The translations under genes were made by a program, and so were the position numbers. From Ilex aquifolium (lineage: Eukaryota > Streptophyta > Magnoliopsida > Aquifoliales > Aquifoliaceae), in NCBI GenBank assembly GCA_951799425.1, contig OX637392.1:54027093-54091092 (forward strand): DNA of 64,000 nt. The letters run 5' to 3'. The notes below the pieces were generated by a model. That model saw only the letters and a program-made list of their open reading frames with translations. It made no database searches and was not told the origin of the DNA. This document shows positions 47,301 through 58,439 of this stretch, piece after piece. The first letter of the stretch is position 1. Each line of letters starts with the position of its first letter.

Positions 47301-49563
47301 ATGCACATAGCACTTCTACAAAGAAAATATCAAAAACACCTCAAACACTCAACCGTACGTCCAAGAGATTGGGAAGTCATCGTCAAAGCTGAATGCTCTG
47401 ATTATTCTTACCTCTTCTTTATATGGTCCAATTATTCAACTACAGACAAATATCTTAGAAAAGTCTTGCAGATAAGAGTTCTTGAAGGACAAGTAAGTGG
47501 TGAGGAAATTTCAGTGCTTAATCTAAAAGTGACAAGACTACAATTTGTGAGAAAATTATCGTGATTTTTTCTTATCAATTGCAATGTATAAATGGCGACC
47601 CAATCTTATACACTACGTGTTAAGCTCCTACGAGCCTAGTCGAGAACTCCCTATCTAAGGGGAAGGATTGTGATGACTAAAAAATCTCGTATCATTTAAT
47701 GAAGTATGTGTAAAGTGCTTGATAATAATATTGTAGATGATCCGAGGAGAGGAAAAGATGGAGTAAGTACCTTGTTGGTTACATTCTCAAGCAGATCGTC
47801 ATAGCTGCCATTGCGGGGCACAAACTCATAGGGAAAGCTATAGTTTTTCTCCAAAATTTTTACCACCTCCCTAAACACTTCAATGCAAAAACCTGTAATA
47901 TAGTTCTCTTTATTTGCACTTTCATTCCATAATTTCCATTCCACCTTCACAAACTTGTCAAAAGATGTACTTCCCGGGACTCCAATCTTCATAGGCATTG
48001 CCCATCCTTTCGGGTCTCGATTTAAGTCCCCTGGCCAATTCACCAATGCATCCAAATCTTTCATGCTGTCACTACCAATAATTTCACTGCTAAAACTATC
48101 TGAGAAGCCAGATTTTGAGGACCAAAAGCCAAGTTCTTTGTATTTCTTCCCAACAATGTTTATGATTCTAAATACAGGAGAGTTTGATAGCTCTCCTCCA
48201 TTGAAACTAATATCACCACTTAAACCAGTGAATTTGTTTGATAGAATTGTTTCTAGCAACTCTTTTGAAGTACTAGTAGTACTGTTGTTGCCTGATTTGT
48301 TTATAGCCTGAGCAATGGTGTTGATGCTATCATATGCTCGTAGCGCTTGAATTCCCGGCTCCAAATTTTCGTCCCCGGGGTACCCCGACCTGAAAATTCT
48401 TCGAAACTGACCTCTGAAATTTCGGAAAGACTTGGTGTCTTCTTGGTAATAGGTCTTGATTCCAAGAGTACCTTGCATAGAGGAGACAACAGAGGGCTCA
48501 ACAGAATCAAAGAGGCTCGAAAGAGAGTCTGTTGTAATCCACACTGAGTCTCTCCCCATCAATCCCATCCTCTTAGCTTCTGTGAACAGATGAGTAGCCA
48601 TGGACAGTGATGATTGAAGAACGATAAAAACCCGCGATTGTTTTCTCAATAACTGCGTCAGCTCTTCATGGACAACCACTTTTGGATCGGATAGAGAAGA
48701 GAATGGTGGAAGGACTAACCGATACTCGATTTCTGAACCGACACATTGAAGTGTCTCGGATAATAGAGCCAACATTCCTGAATCACCACTGTATGTGTCG
48801 TCTTCATAGATTACTATGACCCTTTGCCAATTGTAGGATTGAACAATCGCTGCAACGCAGCTTAATTGTTCCAAGCTGTTCGTAGCCATTTCAACCAAGA
48901 AAGGCCATCGAACCTGCTTTAATGGTGGTGTACTTGCTGCTGATGCAAATGAAAGAACTGGAACTTGAGCTTTCTTTCCAACATCTGCAACTAAAGCTGT
49001 TTCCTCCCACGTCTGTGTGCCGATAATTATTTGAACTTTTTCTCCTTTGATCAGCTCATCAGCTAGATCACAATTTAGAAACTTCATATATCAGTCAAGA
49101 ATATCAGCCAGATGATCCTTTTTATGACCCTAAACACAACACAGACTAAACACAATTCATACATGACATCAACCCAACTATTCACGAGTTGAGTATAGGT
49201 TGAATGAATTTAACTTGCACGACATAGAAACACGACACTCCATGTCTATATTAGTTTTTTGGCAAGGAGAAAAAATATATAACCTGCATAAACTGCCTGG
49301 AGGGGGTCTCCACTGGTGTTCCTAAAATGAATGGTCAGGTTGTGATTCTTCGAATTGTTATTGAAGTTCTCAACTGCTATCTGTATGGCTGTCGTTTGTT
49401 CTTTGCCAACGCGAGAATCGACATTTATGATTGCTCCAATCTTCATGGAAACTTTAGCTTCTGTAATTGATCCATGGCAGAAAATAAGTAAGGGAACGAG
49501 TATTAGAAAAAACGAAGAAGATGGTTTTGAATCTTTGTTAATGGCAATTAGTTGAGAAGCCAT
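44391..49563 (-). CDS. GLR: GLR-B: glutamate receptor-like channel, clade II-like, complete five-exon gene
   Basis: Exons: 49563-49284, 49062-47771, 46601-46292, 45526-45111, 44819-44391. All introns are GT-AG, phases fit, and the joined frame has 909 codons including the stop. The start is ATG 49563 (MASQLIA), giving a signal peptide ([20 protein letters not shown]); an in-frame ATG 49587 lies 8 codons upstream. Approximate residues: amino-terminal domain 45-400, S1 from 451 ([22 protein letters not shown]), M1 578-597, pore 613-627 ([15 protein letters not shown]), M3 637-657 with SYTASLSS, S2 up to about 810, M4 821-841. The length is normal for plant GLRs (about 900). Family role: plasma-membrane or endomembrane cation channel gated by amino acids. 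PYTESS replaces the usual PYTESG in the ligand site. A 1-base insertion near 44400 shortens the tail to IGS, against 15 residues more in GLR-A. Confidence 0.93.
45784..46085. mobile_element. MITE-like element in GLR-B intron 3
   Basis: The ends GAATTTCATGTTGCATCTTG and the complement of AAAGTGCAAAAATTCC are loosely inverted. Inner words (CACATTGTACTC, ATTGAGGGTGTAATG) match the family of the 22631-22981 MITE. No clean TSD was found. Confidence 0.5.
46602..47770 (-). other. GLR-B intron 2
   Basis: The first ~500 bp upstream of exon 3 is paralogous to GLR-A intron 2 (ATTATGGTAAACATTTCAAG, AAGATCTTTATAAGAAA, AAAAGTCACAAA). The remainder lacks the GTG-rich repeat present in GLR-A. An 87-codon plus-strand open frame at 47301 shows no domain and is not called. 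Confidence 0.7.
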
Positions 49564-49587
49564 TGTTGGGATAAAAATGACAGTCAA

Positions 49588-51169
49588 GTCTTCTTCATAC
49601 CGTTATGAATGAACCAATTTATCTTAACTCATACACCAAAGTCTTCTTCACACACACGCAACTTTTCATCTTAACTCATACACCAAATCAAACCCACATA
49701 ATATAACTCACTTAATTTCGCAAACTTTGATCAAGAAAAAAAATTAAAATATCAAATTTTAATGTTGCAAATAACCGTGACAAATCAAACTATAGTGTTT
49801 TTATATTTTTTGTAATTTTAAGCTCATGTTATATTCTCTAATTATAGAAATCATATGGTTATTTAGAACTGATTTGTTGATTGTATATTATAAATATGGT
49901 AACTAGAAAATAATCATCTGGATATGAAAAATCTTTCTAAAAAATAAGAAAATTTTAAAATAATTGAATCTCAAAATGATCTCTTTATTCCTACAACTAA
50001 ACAAAAAAAAAATATTCACAATGAGAGTTAAACATGCAAAACAACTGTCCTGGATGTAAAATATACAAAAAGAATGAAAAAAAAATTAGTAATGAAAATT
50101 TTAAAATTAATAAAGTCTTAATTATGGTTGACCATATCACAAGAAAGAATGAGGAAATTAGCGAGACAGACAATTGACAAAAAAGCCCCATTTATAAATA
50201 TCGTTTTAGGCCTCAAGTTTTCTTGAGCCACCCCTGAGATTTGATTATTACTTATCTCTCGAGTTTAATGAATAACCAGTAATTAATAGATGGTAGTTAT
50301 TTATAATTTATTTTATATAAATGAATCTAACATATCAAAACATATCTATCTTGTAATTAACAGAAGAGCCGTACAGGAAAGAATATGGGTAGGGTTGCTT
50401 GCCCCCCTCCTTGTCCCTTCCCTCCCTCCTAAGTAAGTTGAATTTTGTGACTCTATGTGGTCCATGAAAGGCACAACTATTAGGACTTGGTATTGCCTCT
50501 TATTGTGCCGTGTGGGATGAGAATAATACGATGAATCCCAAGAAAGATTCCAAGAAATTTACACTTGAATAGCATCGGCAGACAAGAATTAAAACCATTT
50601 TAATCATACGACTTTTGAGGATTGTGAGTGTTTGTCTTATGTTACATGACATTACATGTGACTTGGACCAATAAGAAGGGATCTTGGACAAATGAGAAGG
50701 TTTTTTTCCCGGGTCAGGGAGAAGGATTTTGAGTAGAACATATTTAGTGCTTTCATTTTTATTTATTTTTTTGTTATTTTGTTAGGTTTTTTTTTTTTTT
50801 TTTAAAGTCTAGATCAAAAAGCTTTTTCTCATACTAATCACAGCTTATGCATTGTACGAATCCGAAATGATATAAAATCCACTATAGAAAATTATAAATT
50901 GATAAAATATAAATTTTAAAAATTTAGTTTTATTTTTTTAAAAATGAATTTACAACTGATTGAGATTATTATCGATCATAAAATTTCAAGATCGATTTCA
51001 AATGTTGTGATGCAGTTTATAAATAATTGACCTTTAATAATAGTATTTATCGATATCGTACCAAAAAAAATAAAAAAAATTGATACCGTAATATGCTCCA
51101 TTATATTTAGATAAATATCTCTTTTTGCAATACGAGGAGGAATCTAATCTACTTCTCAATGGAAACGAA
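49588..51169. other. Upstream region of GLR-B
   Basis: The proximal 600 bp is AT-rich with no recognised motif. From about 50225 the GLR upstream block appears (CTCGAGTTTAATGA, ATGTGGTCCATGAAAGGCAC, CATCGGCAGACAAG). A promoter cannot be placed by eye. Confidence 0.6.
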
Positions 51170-51183
51170 AGAGAATTGTTAAG

Positions 51184-51428
51184 ACCCCCCCCCCCCATTG
51201 GGTGGTCTAGTGGGGTACCGGCCCTGAGGATGAATGTTCGAGTCTTGGAGTTCACGTTGGGACTCGGTGGTTGACCGGTTTGCTAGTCTAACTAAGTTCG
51301 TTCACAAGAGGATTAACGGGTACAGTTAGGGGCTTCATGATTCCATCAGTGAGGACTTATCGGGGTGGTCTCTAGGCACTCTTTTTTGCCCCTTCCCCTT
51401 TTCTGCCCAGTTAAAAAAAAAAAGAGAG
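51184..51428 (+). mobile_element. tRNA-derived SINE with 14-bp TSD
   Basis: An A-box-like TGGTCTAGTGG (51203-51213) and a B-box-like GTTCGAGTC (51236-51244) lie about 30 bp apart, as in a tRNA-type RNA polymerase III promoter. The 3' end is an A-run (about 51412-51423). The direct repeat AGAGAATTGTTAAG flanks it (51170-51183 and 51429-51442). The paralogous upstream block near 24632 (AATGTTAAGCAATTGGTG) lacks the element. The 5' end begins with a 12-C run, which is unusual and may be variable. Confidence 0.9.
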
Positions 51429-51888
51429 AGAGAATTGTTAAGCAATTGGTGTGGCTCAAATAAATCCGTTTCAGTAATATTATACTTATAAAGTTTTTTA
51501 CCAAATTTTTTATCCCAAATAATGTGACACAATCTCTATTATTGAATATTAATAGAAGTCACGTCTTTGATTATAAAAACTGTGTCATATCACGTAAGAT
51601 AAAAAACTTGATAAAAAATCTTGTTCACCATAACATTATTGAATCCGTTTTACTCATAGCTGACATCTCCAGATATGATCTCGGCATGGATAGTCCAATT
51701 AAGGGGTCAGTTTGGGTCTTTCTGGTAACATATTCAAGATGTGTATCTTGTGATTATAGATGGTCCAAGTACAAGAAAGACTTGGGGAGAGTCGGTTGGC
51801 CCCCCTTTTAAAGGGAAGTGTTGTCGTATCGAGAATTATTTTTTAGTATTATATTTTTATTTTTTTGACGGTAAAAATTTTTAGGTGT

Positions 51889-53414
51889 CATTACAAGAAA
51901 AAAAGTTTTTACGGCAGTAAAGGCTGTCAAAAAAGGTCTATTTGCCGTCACAAATATTTTTTGTGGCGGCATTGCCTCACCATAGTAAGTGTGGTCTCAA
52001 AAGGTTTTTACGGCAGGAACAGTCTGTCTCAAATAGTATTTACGGCAGTAAAACTCTGTCGTAAATAAGTTGTCACAAAAAATCCGACACTTTTGTTTTT
52101 ATCACGACAGCAAAAATGCTGCCTGAAATACCATATTTGGCTGTCGTAAAAAATAGAAGATATATTTATGACGGCAACGATGCCGCCACAAAAAAAAAAC
52201 AAATTTTTTTTTAATTATTATGAACTGTTGGTAACCAATGTTATATACTCTGTGTATATATACATTCCGCACAACTTTTTTTGGGGGAGGGGGGAGGGGG
52301 AAAAAGGGCTTGAACCCTTGACAAAACTTTCACAATGTAAGGAGTATCATTAAACCAAAGACTCATTGGTACCCATACAACTACTCAATTCAATATATAG
52401 ATAAATACAAAAGTAAATATAATCAACATTTTCAAAAACATAGCAATATTTTCATATCCAAAAAAAATAAAAATTTCATGAGTTAAACAAAATGTAAAAT
52501 ATGCACTTTTATAAAGCATAACAATCTATGAGTACAAGAAGTTAATGCAAAACGTTGAACATCCTTCCCGAACCATCTATTCTCTCAGTGACATCTGGAA
52601 AAAAAATAAATTTATTGTTACTATACTGAAATGATATTTATATACATATATACAATAAAGAACTAAAAGAAGTTAGAACATACGTCAACAGAGGGTCACA
52701 CAATATTTCTTTAAACGGCTTGTCCAATTATGTAAATGGTATATAAACGAGTCATATCGCATATATTTCTTCTAATTGGTTTCACCAATATCTGATTCGT
52801 TTATAATCGTATCGTATCGTATCGGATCCACTCGTTTACTAAACAGGTGGTTTAAGGAAGATTCAAACCCACTAATTTTATTTCGTGTTAACGGGTCGTG
52901 TCATATTTTGACAGCTTTAGTTTTGATATAAAATCTTGACTGTAGAGTTTAATTTTTTTTTCTTTGAACTAGAAATTATCTTTTGATGTAAAATTACGTA
53001 ATTTTATAAAATATTACTTGTAACATGAAAAATAGTTTTGGCCAATACAAATTTTTTTTAGAGTTTTTCTTCTTTAAACTATAAACTGTTTTTTAATCTA
53101 AAACAACATTTTAATATTTTATGAAATATTATACATGACGGGAAAAATAGCTGCCATAAATACAAAAAATTCTTTTGAGTTTATGAAATATTATTTGAGG
53201 CAAGAAAAACAGTTGTCTCAAATACAAAAATTTCCTTTGAGTTTATGACACTATTTACGGCAGAAAAAAATATCTACCACAAATATTAATACAAACACGC
53301 TTTTTGTGACGGCAAACACAATCGCCACAAAAAATTGTCTCAAACACGTCTTTTGTGACGACGAACACAGTCGCCGTAAAAAAATTGTCACAAAATGCCC
53401 TTATTCTTGTAGTG
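51889..53414. mobile_element. 1526-bp non-autonomous CACTA element with TGT target duplication
   Basis: The right end TTATTCTTGTAGTG and the left end CATTACAAGAAAAAAAG are inverted with one change in the CACTA core (CATTA on the left). The 3-bp flanks are both TGT (51886-51888, 53415-53417). Subterminal regions on both sides carry repeated ACGGCAGTAAA / TTTACGGCAG and TGTGACGGC motifs in both orientations, typical of CACTA transposase-binding regions. The paralog near 25130 lacks the insertion. No transposase is encoded. The middle (about 52710-52920) contains a CGTATCGTATCG-bearing repeat shared with the spacer units. Confidence 0.9.
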
Positions 53415-53417
53415 TGT

Positions 53418-53634
53418 GTATTTTATTATTTTTTTAATTAATAGTTATAGATCATACAAGTTAAAATTAACGTCACGAATTATTTTTCAACACGGTACCA
53501 AAGATGTCGTAGCTTTAACCCCTTTTGAAAGATTCTAAAAAATTTACATATGAAAACCATTGGGAGACAAGAAAATTAAAATCATTCAATCATATGACTT
53601 TTGAGGATTGAGTGTTTGTCTTGCTACATGACTT
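53418..53634. other. Continuation of the GLR-B upstream block
   Basis: AATTATTTTTCAACACGGTA and TTGAGGATTGAGTGTTTGTC correspond to positions near 25215 and 50615, so it is the far end of the duplicated upstream block. Confidence 0.6.
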
Positions 53635-54092
53635 TTGGGCCAATGGCAGAGGCCAAAACTGTGGTAGCAGCTTCTGCCTTAATGACATAGGCTTATGCAG
53701 TCAGGCAAGTGTGCAAGACTGCTGTGGAATGGAGTTATGGTGCAGTCATTGTTGAATCTGACTCAAAGCATCTCATTGATTCTCTCAATGGGAACAATGG
53801 GTATATTTTGAAGGGTATTGCAGCTTTACAAAAAGACATATGGAGCTATGCTCAATTACTCTCAGTGGTGAAGTTCTAGGCAACACGAAAGACCCAGAAC
53901 AAGGCTGCCCATATGCTTGCAGCCTATACTAGAAGTGAGAAACTTAATGTGGAGGGGAAGGATTGCCTCTCTCAATCTGTAATGCATATTGTTAGGTTGG
54001 AAGCTAGAAGAGGAGTAGGATGAGTGAATCAAATTGTAAAGGGTACTATGTTTCTTATTTATAGAATTTTATATTTCCTGACCAAAAAAAAA
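53635..54092 (+). pseudogene. 5'-truncated LINE fragment: RNase H end
   Basis: A plus-strand frame reads AEAKTVVAASALMT, stop, AYAVRQVCKTAVEW, VIVESDSKHLIDSLNGN, a second stop near 53880, then RKTQNKAAHMLAAYTRSE. This is the RNase H domain of a plant LINE, with VESDS holding one catalytic Asp; the terminal Asp of the domain is His here. It ends in an A-run near 54085-54092. It is distinct from the 7899-14673 LINE. Two stops and 5' truncation make it dead. Confidence 0.8.
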
Positions 54093-54378
54093 ACTCGTGT
54101 CTGAAGACACGGTGTAACGTAAATGAAAAATAATGGATTTGAGAGGAAAAAAATTCAATGTGAATGATTTTGATATGGATGTTGGTGGTCATTGGGTGAA
54201 TCTATTTGAGACCGTCGGATAGACTTATTGAAGTCTACCCTGCTTTATATTATAGATTAACAATGATTTTTTTGTTCTAAAGTCTAGATTTAGAAGATTT
54301 CTTTGATACTAATGACATTTTTTGCAAGTCTCGTTCTAATCTCGTTCATGTGATCAACCAGAATTGATTTAGAATAAA
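54093..54378. other. Short spacer including the start of another spacer unit copy
   Basis: From about 54280, AAGTCTAGATTTAGAAGATT, GACATTTTTTGCA and AATCTCGTTCATGTGATC match the start of spacer unit 1 at 27335-27410. The unit is then cut off by the LTR element. Confidence 0.65.
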
Positions 54379-56350
54379 TGATAAGAATTTTGGTATTTTA
54401 TTTGAATGTGGTTAATGTCATTCAATTTATTTTTAAATTTAATTAGGAAACTATTTTATTTTATTTTTTGATTTAATTAGGATTTTATTGTATTTGATTT
54501 TCTAATTTTATTAAGATTTTAGTTTCCTAGTTAATTTAGGGTTTCTGCTTATTATATAAACTCTTACAAGCCTTAGGTCAAAATAATTTTTTATTATTGA
54601 ATAAGATTGAAAGAGTTTTCTCTTTCTTTTTAATTTTTAAGGTATTTTTAGAAATCAACAGATTTATTGAAACTTTTAGGACTGTCATTCTCTTGTGAAT
54701 CAACAGGTCTAGATCAAGAATCTAAACCGATATTCTGCGCAAATCAATTGTTTATTTTTATTATCTCCTTTCGTTCATTTTTATTATCTCGTTTCGTTCA
54801 ATATACCCTTATTTCTACCCACTTTCCTCCATTAGTTGGTATTAGAGTTTGCGATATTTCCTGAACCATGTCACTTAGGAGAAGTCATGGTGGTCCAAAC
54901 ACAAAAAATCAAAAAAAAAAAACAACCTATTTGTACGTGGTGGTATAACTCAATTAGAACAAGCAGTTAATGCGTTGACTATTCAGGTTTATAAATTCAT
55001 GAATGTCTATCAACGTGTCAATCGTATCCCGGCCGTCTCATTTTATGAGCGATAAAGTACGTGATGTCAAGTGGATTTCTTCAATCGCTTCCACATCTCA
55101 GGCAAAATTGATCCTACTAAGTTTTTTATGGCGTATAAAAAAATCAAGGATAAAGATGCATGGAAGACCGAGGAGAGATCATCACAACAATAAAGTTGTT
55201 GTAGGAGAGGAGATTTAAGTTTTCAATACGGAGTCGAATTAGTTATTTTTTAGGCATATTCATCTACTTCATACTCTGGAAATTGATTAAGATTTACCTC
55301 CGATATACAATGAATATCCTGAGGTTGATTACCTTATCACTACCAAAGATAGTTGTGATGCCTTGATAGTGCTAGACTCCATGGATGATAACACGGGTGG
55401 AAGATTTTTATAGTGTTGAGGCTGATGTGCATGCATGTCGTCGATCATATGGAAGATAAGCAAATGAGGTGCAAGCGATCCTATAAGGATGGGATCTTGA
55501 TTCAATAAGCAATGAACTAAGTCATATTATGTTGGGTCAATTATAGCAATGATGATGGTGGGTATGTCGAGGTCAGTAACAATTCAGGATTGTGCTCCAA
55601 AAAAAAGAATCTCAATTGAAAATAATGATCCATTTTGATTGAAATTTGTAGAAAACTACATGACTAAGAGAGTTTTGAGTCATCAGATTTTCCTGCTTTA
55701 CTCGATAAAAGACCATTGGAGTAAAAAGTTGTGGATACATTCAAGACCAAATTCCATTCAGATTGGTTCTACGATTTCTCTGCAATTTATCGAAAGTCAA
55801 GCTTTTAGAGTATTTAAATGGGTGAAGTTTTTTGTTGGTCGATAATTCAAATTCAAACAAAAATCAATGTATCAAATCCTGTTTCAATGGGTTAATCAGA
55901 ATCCTAAATTCAAACATCGAAGCAAATTCAATAATGAATACTTTTCAACCTAGGAAGAATGATGCAAAACAAAATAATGATGCATAATAAATGACAAGAG
56001 TTTTGGTATGTTATTTGAACGTGGTTAATACCATTCAATTCAATAAAAATTAGGAGATTTTATTATATTTCCTAATTTAATTAGGAAAGTATTTTATTTT
56101 ATGTTTTGTTTAATTAGAATTTTATTTTATTTTATTTTCTAATTTAATTAGAATTCTAATTTCCTAGTTGATTTAGTGTTTCTGCTTATTTTTTTAACTC
56201 TTGTAAGCCTTAGGGGAAAATAGTTTTTGATTATTAAATACAATTGGAAGATTTTTCTCTTTCTTTCGTATTTTTTTGGTATTTTTAGGAATTAACAGAT
56301 TTATTGAAGCCTTTAAGACAAGTATTTTCTTGTGAATCAACATGCCTAAA
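54379..56350 (+). mobile_element. Degenerate LTR retrotransposon with iMet-type primer site
   Basis: The left LTR is 54379-54831 (TGATAAGAATTTTGG to CTTTCCTCCA). The primer-binding site after it, TTGGTATTAGAG, is one base from the initiator-Met type TGGTATCAGAG. The right LTR starts at 55992 (TGACAAGAGTTTTGG) and matches until about 56350, where its last ~120 bp are missing. The 1.16-kb interior starts ATGTCACTTAGGAGAAGTCA, a gag-like start, but soon meets stops. No pol motif is visible. By eye the LTRs differ at roughly one in eight positions, so it is old. Confidence 0.8.
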
Positions 56351-57002
56351 GTTAGGGGTGCAAGTTAGGCGGGCTAACCCGAGCCCATCTCGAAAAAAAT
56401 AAGACTTGGGTTGAAGTTTTAAAATTTTGGGTTGGGTCTGGATTCAAAAACTCCAATTTGAATTAAATAAGGGCAACATCCGGGTTGAGCCTCAAGCTAT
56501 CAGGTTCAACTCGAACTTGACAAATTTATATATATATATATATATACAACAAGATGCGGAAGACATGAGTATGCAAGAGATTTAAGATAAGGGATAGGAA
56601 TGGATAATACAAAGTAAAGCACAGAGATAATTACTAGATAAAATCTTTATTTTGTATTCACAAGATAAAGAAATTACAATATAAAAGATAACTTACAAAA
56701 TACAACAAGATGCGGAAGGCATGAGTATGCAAGAGATTTAAGATAGGAGATAGGAATGGATAATACAAAGTAAAGCACATAGATAATTACTGGATAAAAT
56801 CTTTATTTTGTATTCACAAGATAAAGAAATTACAATATAAAAGATAATTTACTACTAGCGTTCTGCTAGGTTACTGGAAAATAAACTGAATACTGGATGA
56901 GCTCTTCATTTGCATCATTATGAAGGTTAGTGATACAATATGAGAGATGGGTAAGGATAGTGTTTACTGTCTTGTATCAAGTCTTTGTTGGAACAAAGCT
57001 TG
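56351..57002. other. Spacer with a 156-bp tandem duplication
   Basis: 56351-56520 is AT-rich with words such as GGGCTAACCCGAGCCC. The 156-bp duplication is listed separately. 56857-57002 shows nothing recognisable. Confidence 0.5.
56545..56855. repeat. 156-bp tandem duplication, two copies
   Basis: TACAACAAGATGCGGAAG starts at 56545 and 56701. The copies run in parallel through GTATGCAAGAGATTTAAGAT and AAATCTTTATTTTGTATTCA with only a handful of differences, so the duplication is fairly recent. Confidence 0.93.
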
Positions 57003-57039
57003 CACTACAACAAAAAGCATTTTTTGCGACGTTTTTAAA

Positions 57040-58430
57040 TTTGTCGCAAATAGTTCACTATTAGCGACGATTTTTTAATTTCGTCGCAAATTTCAGTTTT
57101 TGAAATTTTTTAGCGACGTTTTTAAAAAACGTCGCAAATAAACATTTTACATAAATAAAAAATTTAAAAAAAATCAATTTAATTGACTTTTGGCGACGTT
57201 TCTAAAAAACGTCGCAAATAAACATTTTACCTTAATAAAAAAATTTTAAAAAAATATCAATTTAAAACACTTTTTGCGACGTTTTTCAAAAACGTCGCAA
57301 ATAAAAATTTTACTTAACTAAAAAATTTAAAAAATATCATTTTAATTAACTTTTGGCGACGTTTTTAAGAAACGTCGCAAATAAACATTTTACTTTAATA
57401 AAAAAAATTTAAAAAAAAATCAATTTAATTCACTTTGAAAAACGTCGCAAATAAAAATTTTACCTAAATAAAAAATTTAAAAAATATCATTTTAATTGAT
57501 TTTTCGCGACGTTTTTAAAAAACGTCGCAAATAAACATTTTACTTTAATAAAAAAATTTTAAAAAAAATCAATTTACTTCACTTTTGGCGACGTTTTTCA
57601 AAAACGTCGCAAATAAAAAATTTACTTAAATAAAAAGTTTAAAAAATATCATTTTTATTGACTTTTCGCGACGTTCATAAAAAACGTCGCAAATAAACAT
57701 TTTACTTTAATAAAAAATTTTAAAAAAAATCAATTTAATTCACTTTTAGCGACGTTTTTCAAAAACGTCGCAAAAAAAAATTTTACTTAAATAAAAAATT
57801 TTGAAAATATCATTTTAATTGATTTTTCGCGACGTTTTGGAAAAACGTCGCAAATAAACATTTTACTTTAATAAAAAAATTTTAAAAAAAATCAATTTAC
57901 TTCACTTTTGGCGACGTTTTTCAAAAACGTCGCAAATAAAAAATTTACTTAAATAAAAAGTTTAAAAAATATCAATTTAATTGACTTTTCGCGACGTTTT
58001 AAAAAAACGTCGCAAATAAACATTTTGCTTTAATAAAAAATTTTAAAAAAAAATCAATTTACTTCACTTTTAGCGACGTTTTTCAAAAACGTCGGAAATA
58101 AAAAATTTACTTAAATAAAAATTTTAAAAAAATATCATTTTAATTGACTTTTCGCGACGTTTTTAAAAAACGTCGTTAATAAAAATTTTATTTTAATAAA
58201 AAAAATTTTAAAAAAATCAATTTAATTCACTTTGAGAGACGTTTTTCAAAAACGTCGCAAATAAAAATTTTACTTAAATAAAAAAATTAAAAAATATCAT
58301 TTTAATTGACTTTTGGCGACGTTTTTTAAAAACGTCGCAAATAAACATTTTACTTTAATAAAAAATTTTAAAAAAAATATCAATTTAATTCACTTTTGAC
58401 GACGTTTTTCAAAAACGTCGCAAATAAAAA
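57040..58430. repeat. Array of about 17 palindromic GCGACG hairpins at ~80-bp spacing
   Basis: The core GCGACGTTTTT followed by AAAAACGTCGC is an 11-bp-stem palindrome recurring near 57112, 57195, 57275, 57357, 57505, 57590, 57668, 57750, 57828, 57912 and onward to 58410. AT-rich linkers alternate between a type with ATCATTTTAATTGACTTTT and a type with ATCAATTTAATTCACTTTT. Some palindromes have decayed arms (near 57436 and 58235). GCGACG words are known in CACTA subterminal regions; a periodic array this long is less usual. Confidence 0.95.
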
Positions 58431-58439
58431 ATTTAAAAA

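Noticed and set aside
47301-47564. 87-codon plus-strand ORF in GLR-B intron 2
   Set aside because: No recognisable domain or paralog in GLR-A; length is expected by chance.
51197-51250. A functional tRNA gene
   Set aside because: A- and B-box-like motifs are present, but there is no cloverleaf, and an A-tail plus TSD mark it as a SINE.
57040-58430. CRISPR array
   Set aside because: Regular palindromes at ~80-bp spacing look superficially similar, but linkers are near-identical AT-rich repeats, the context is a plant CACTA-type terminus, and no cas genes exist.
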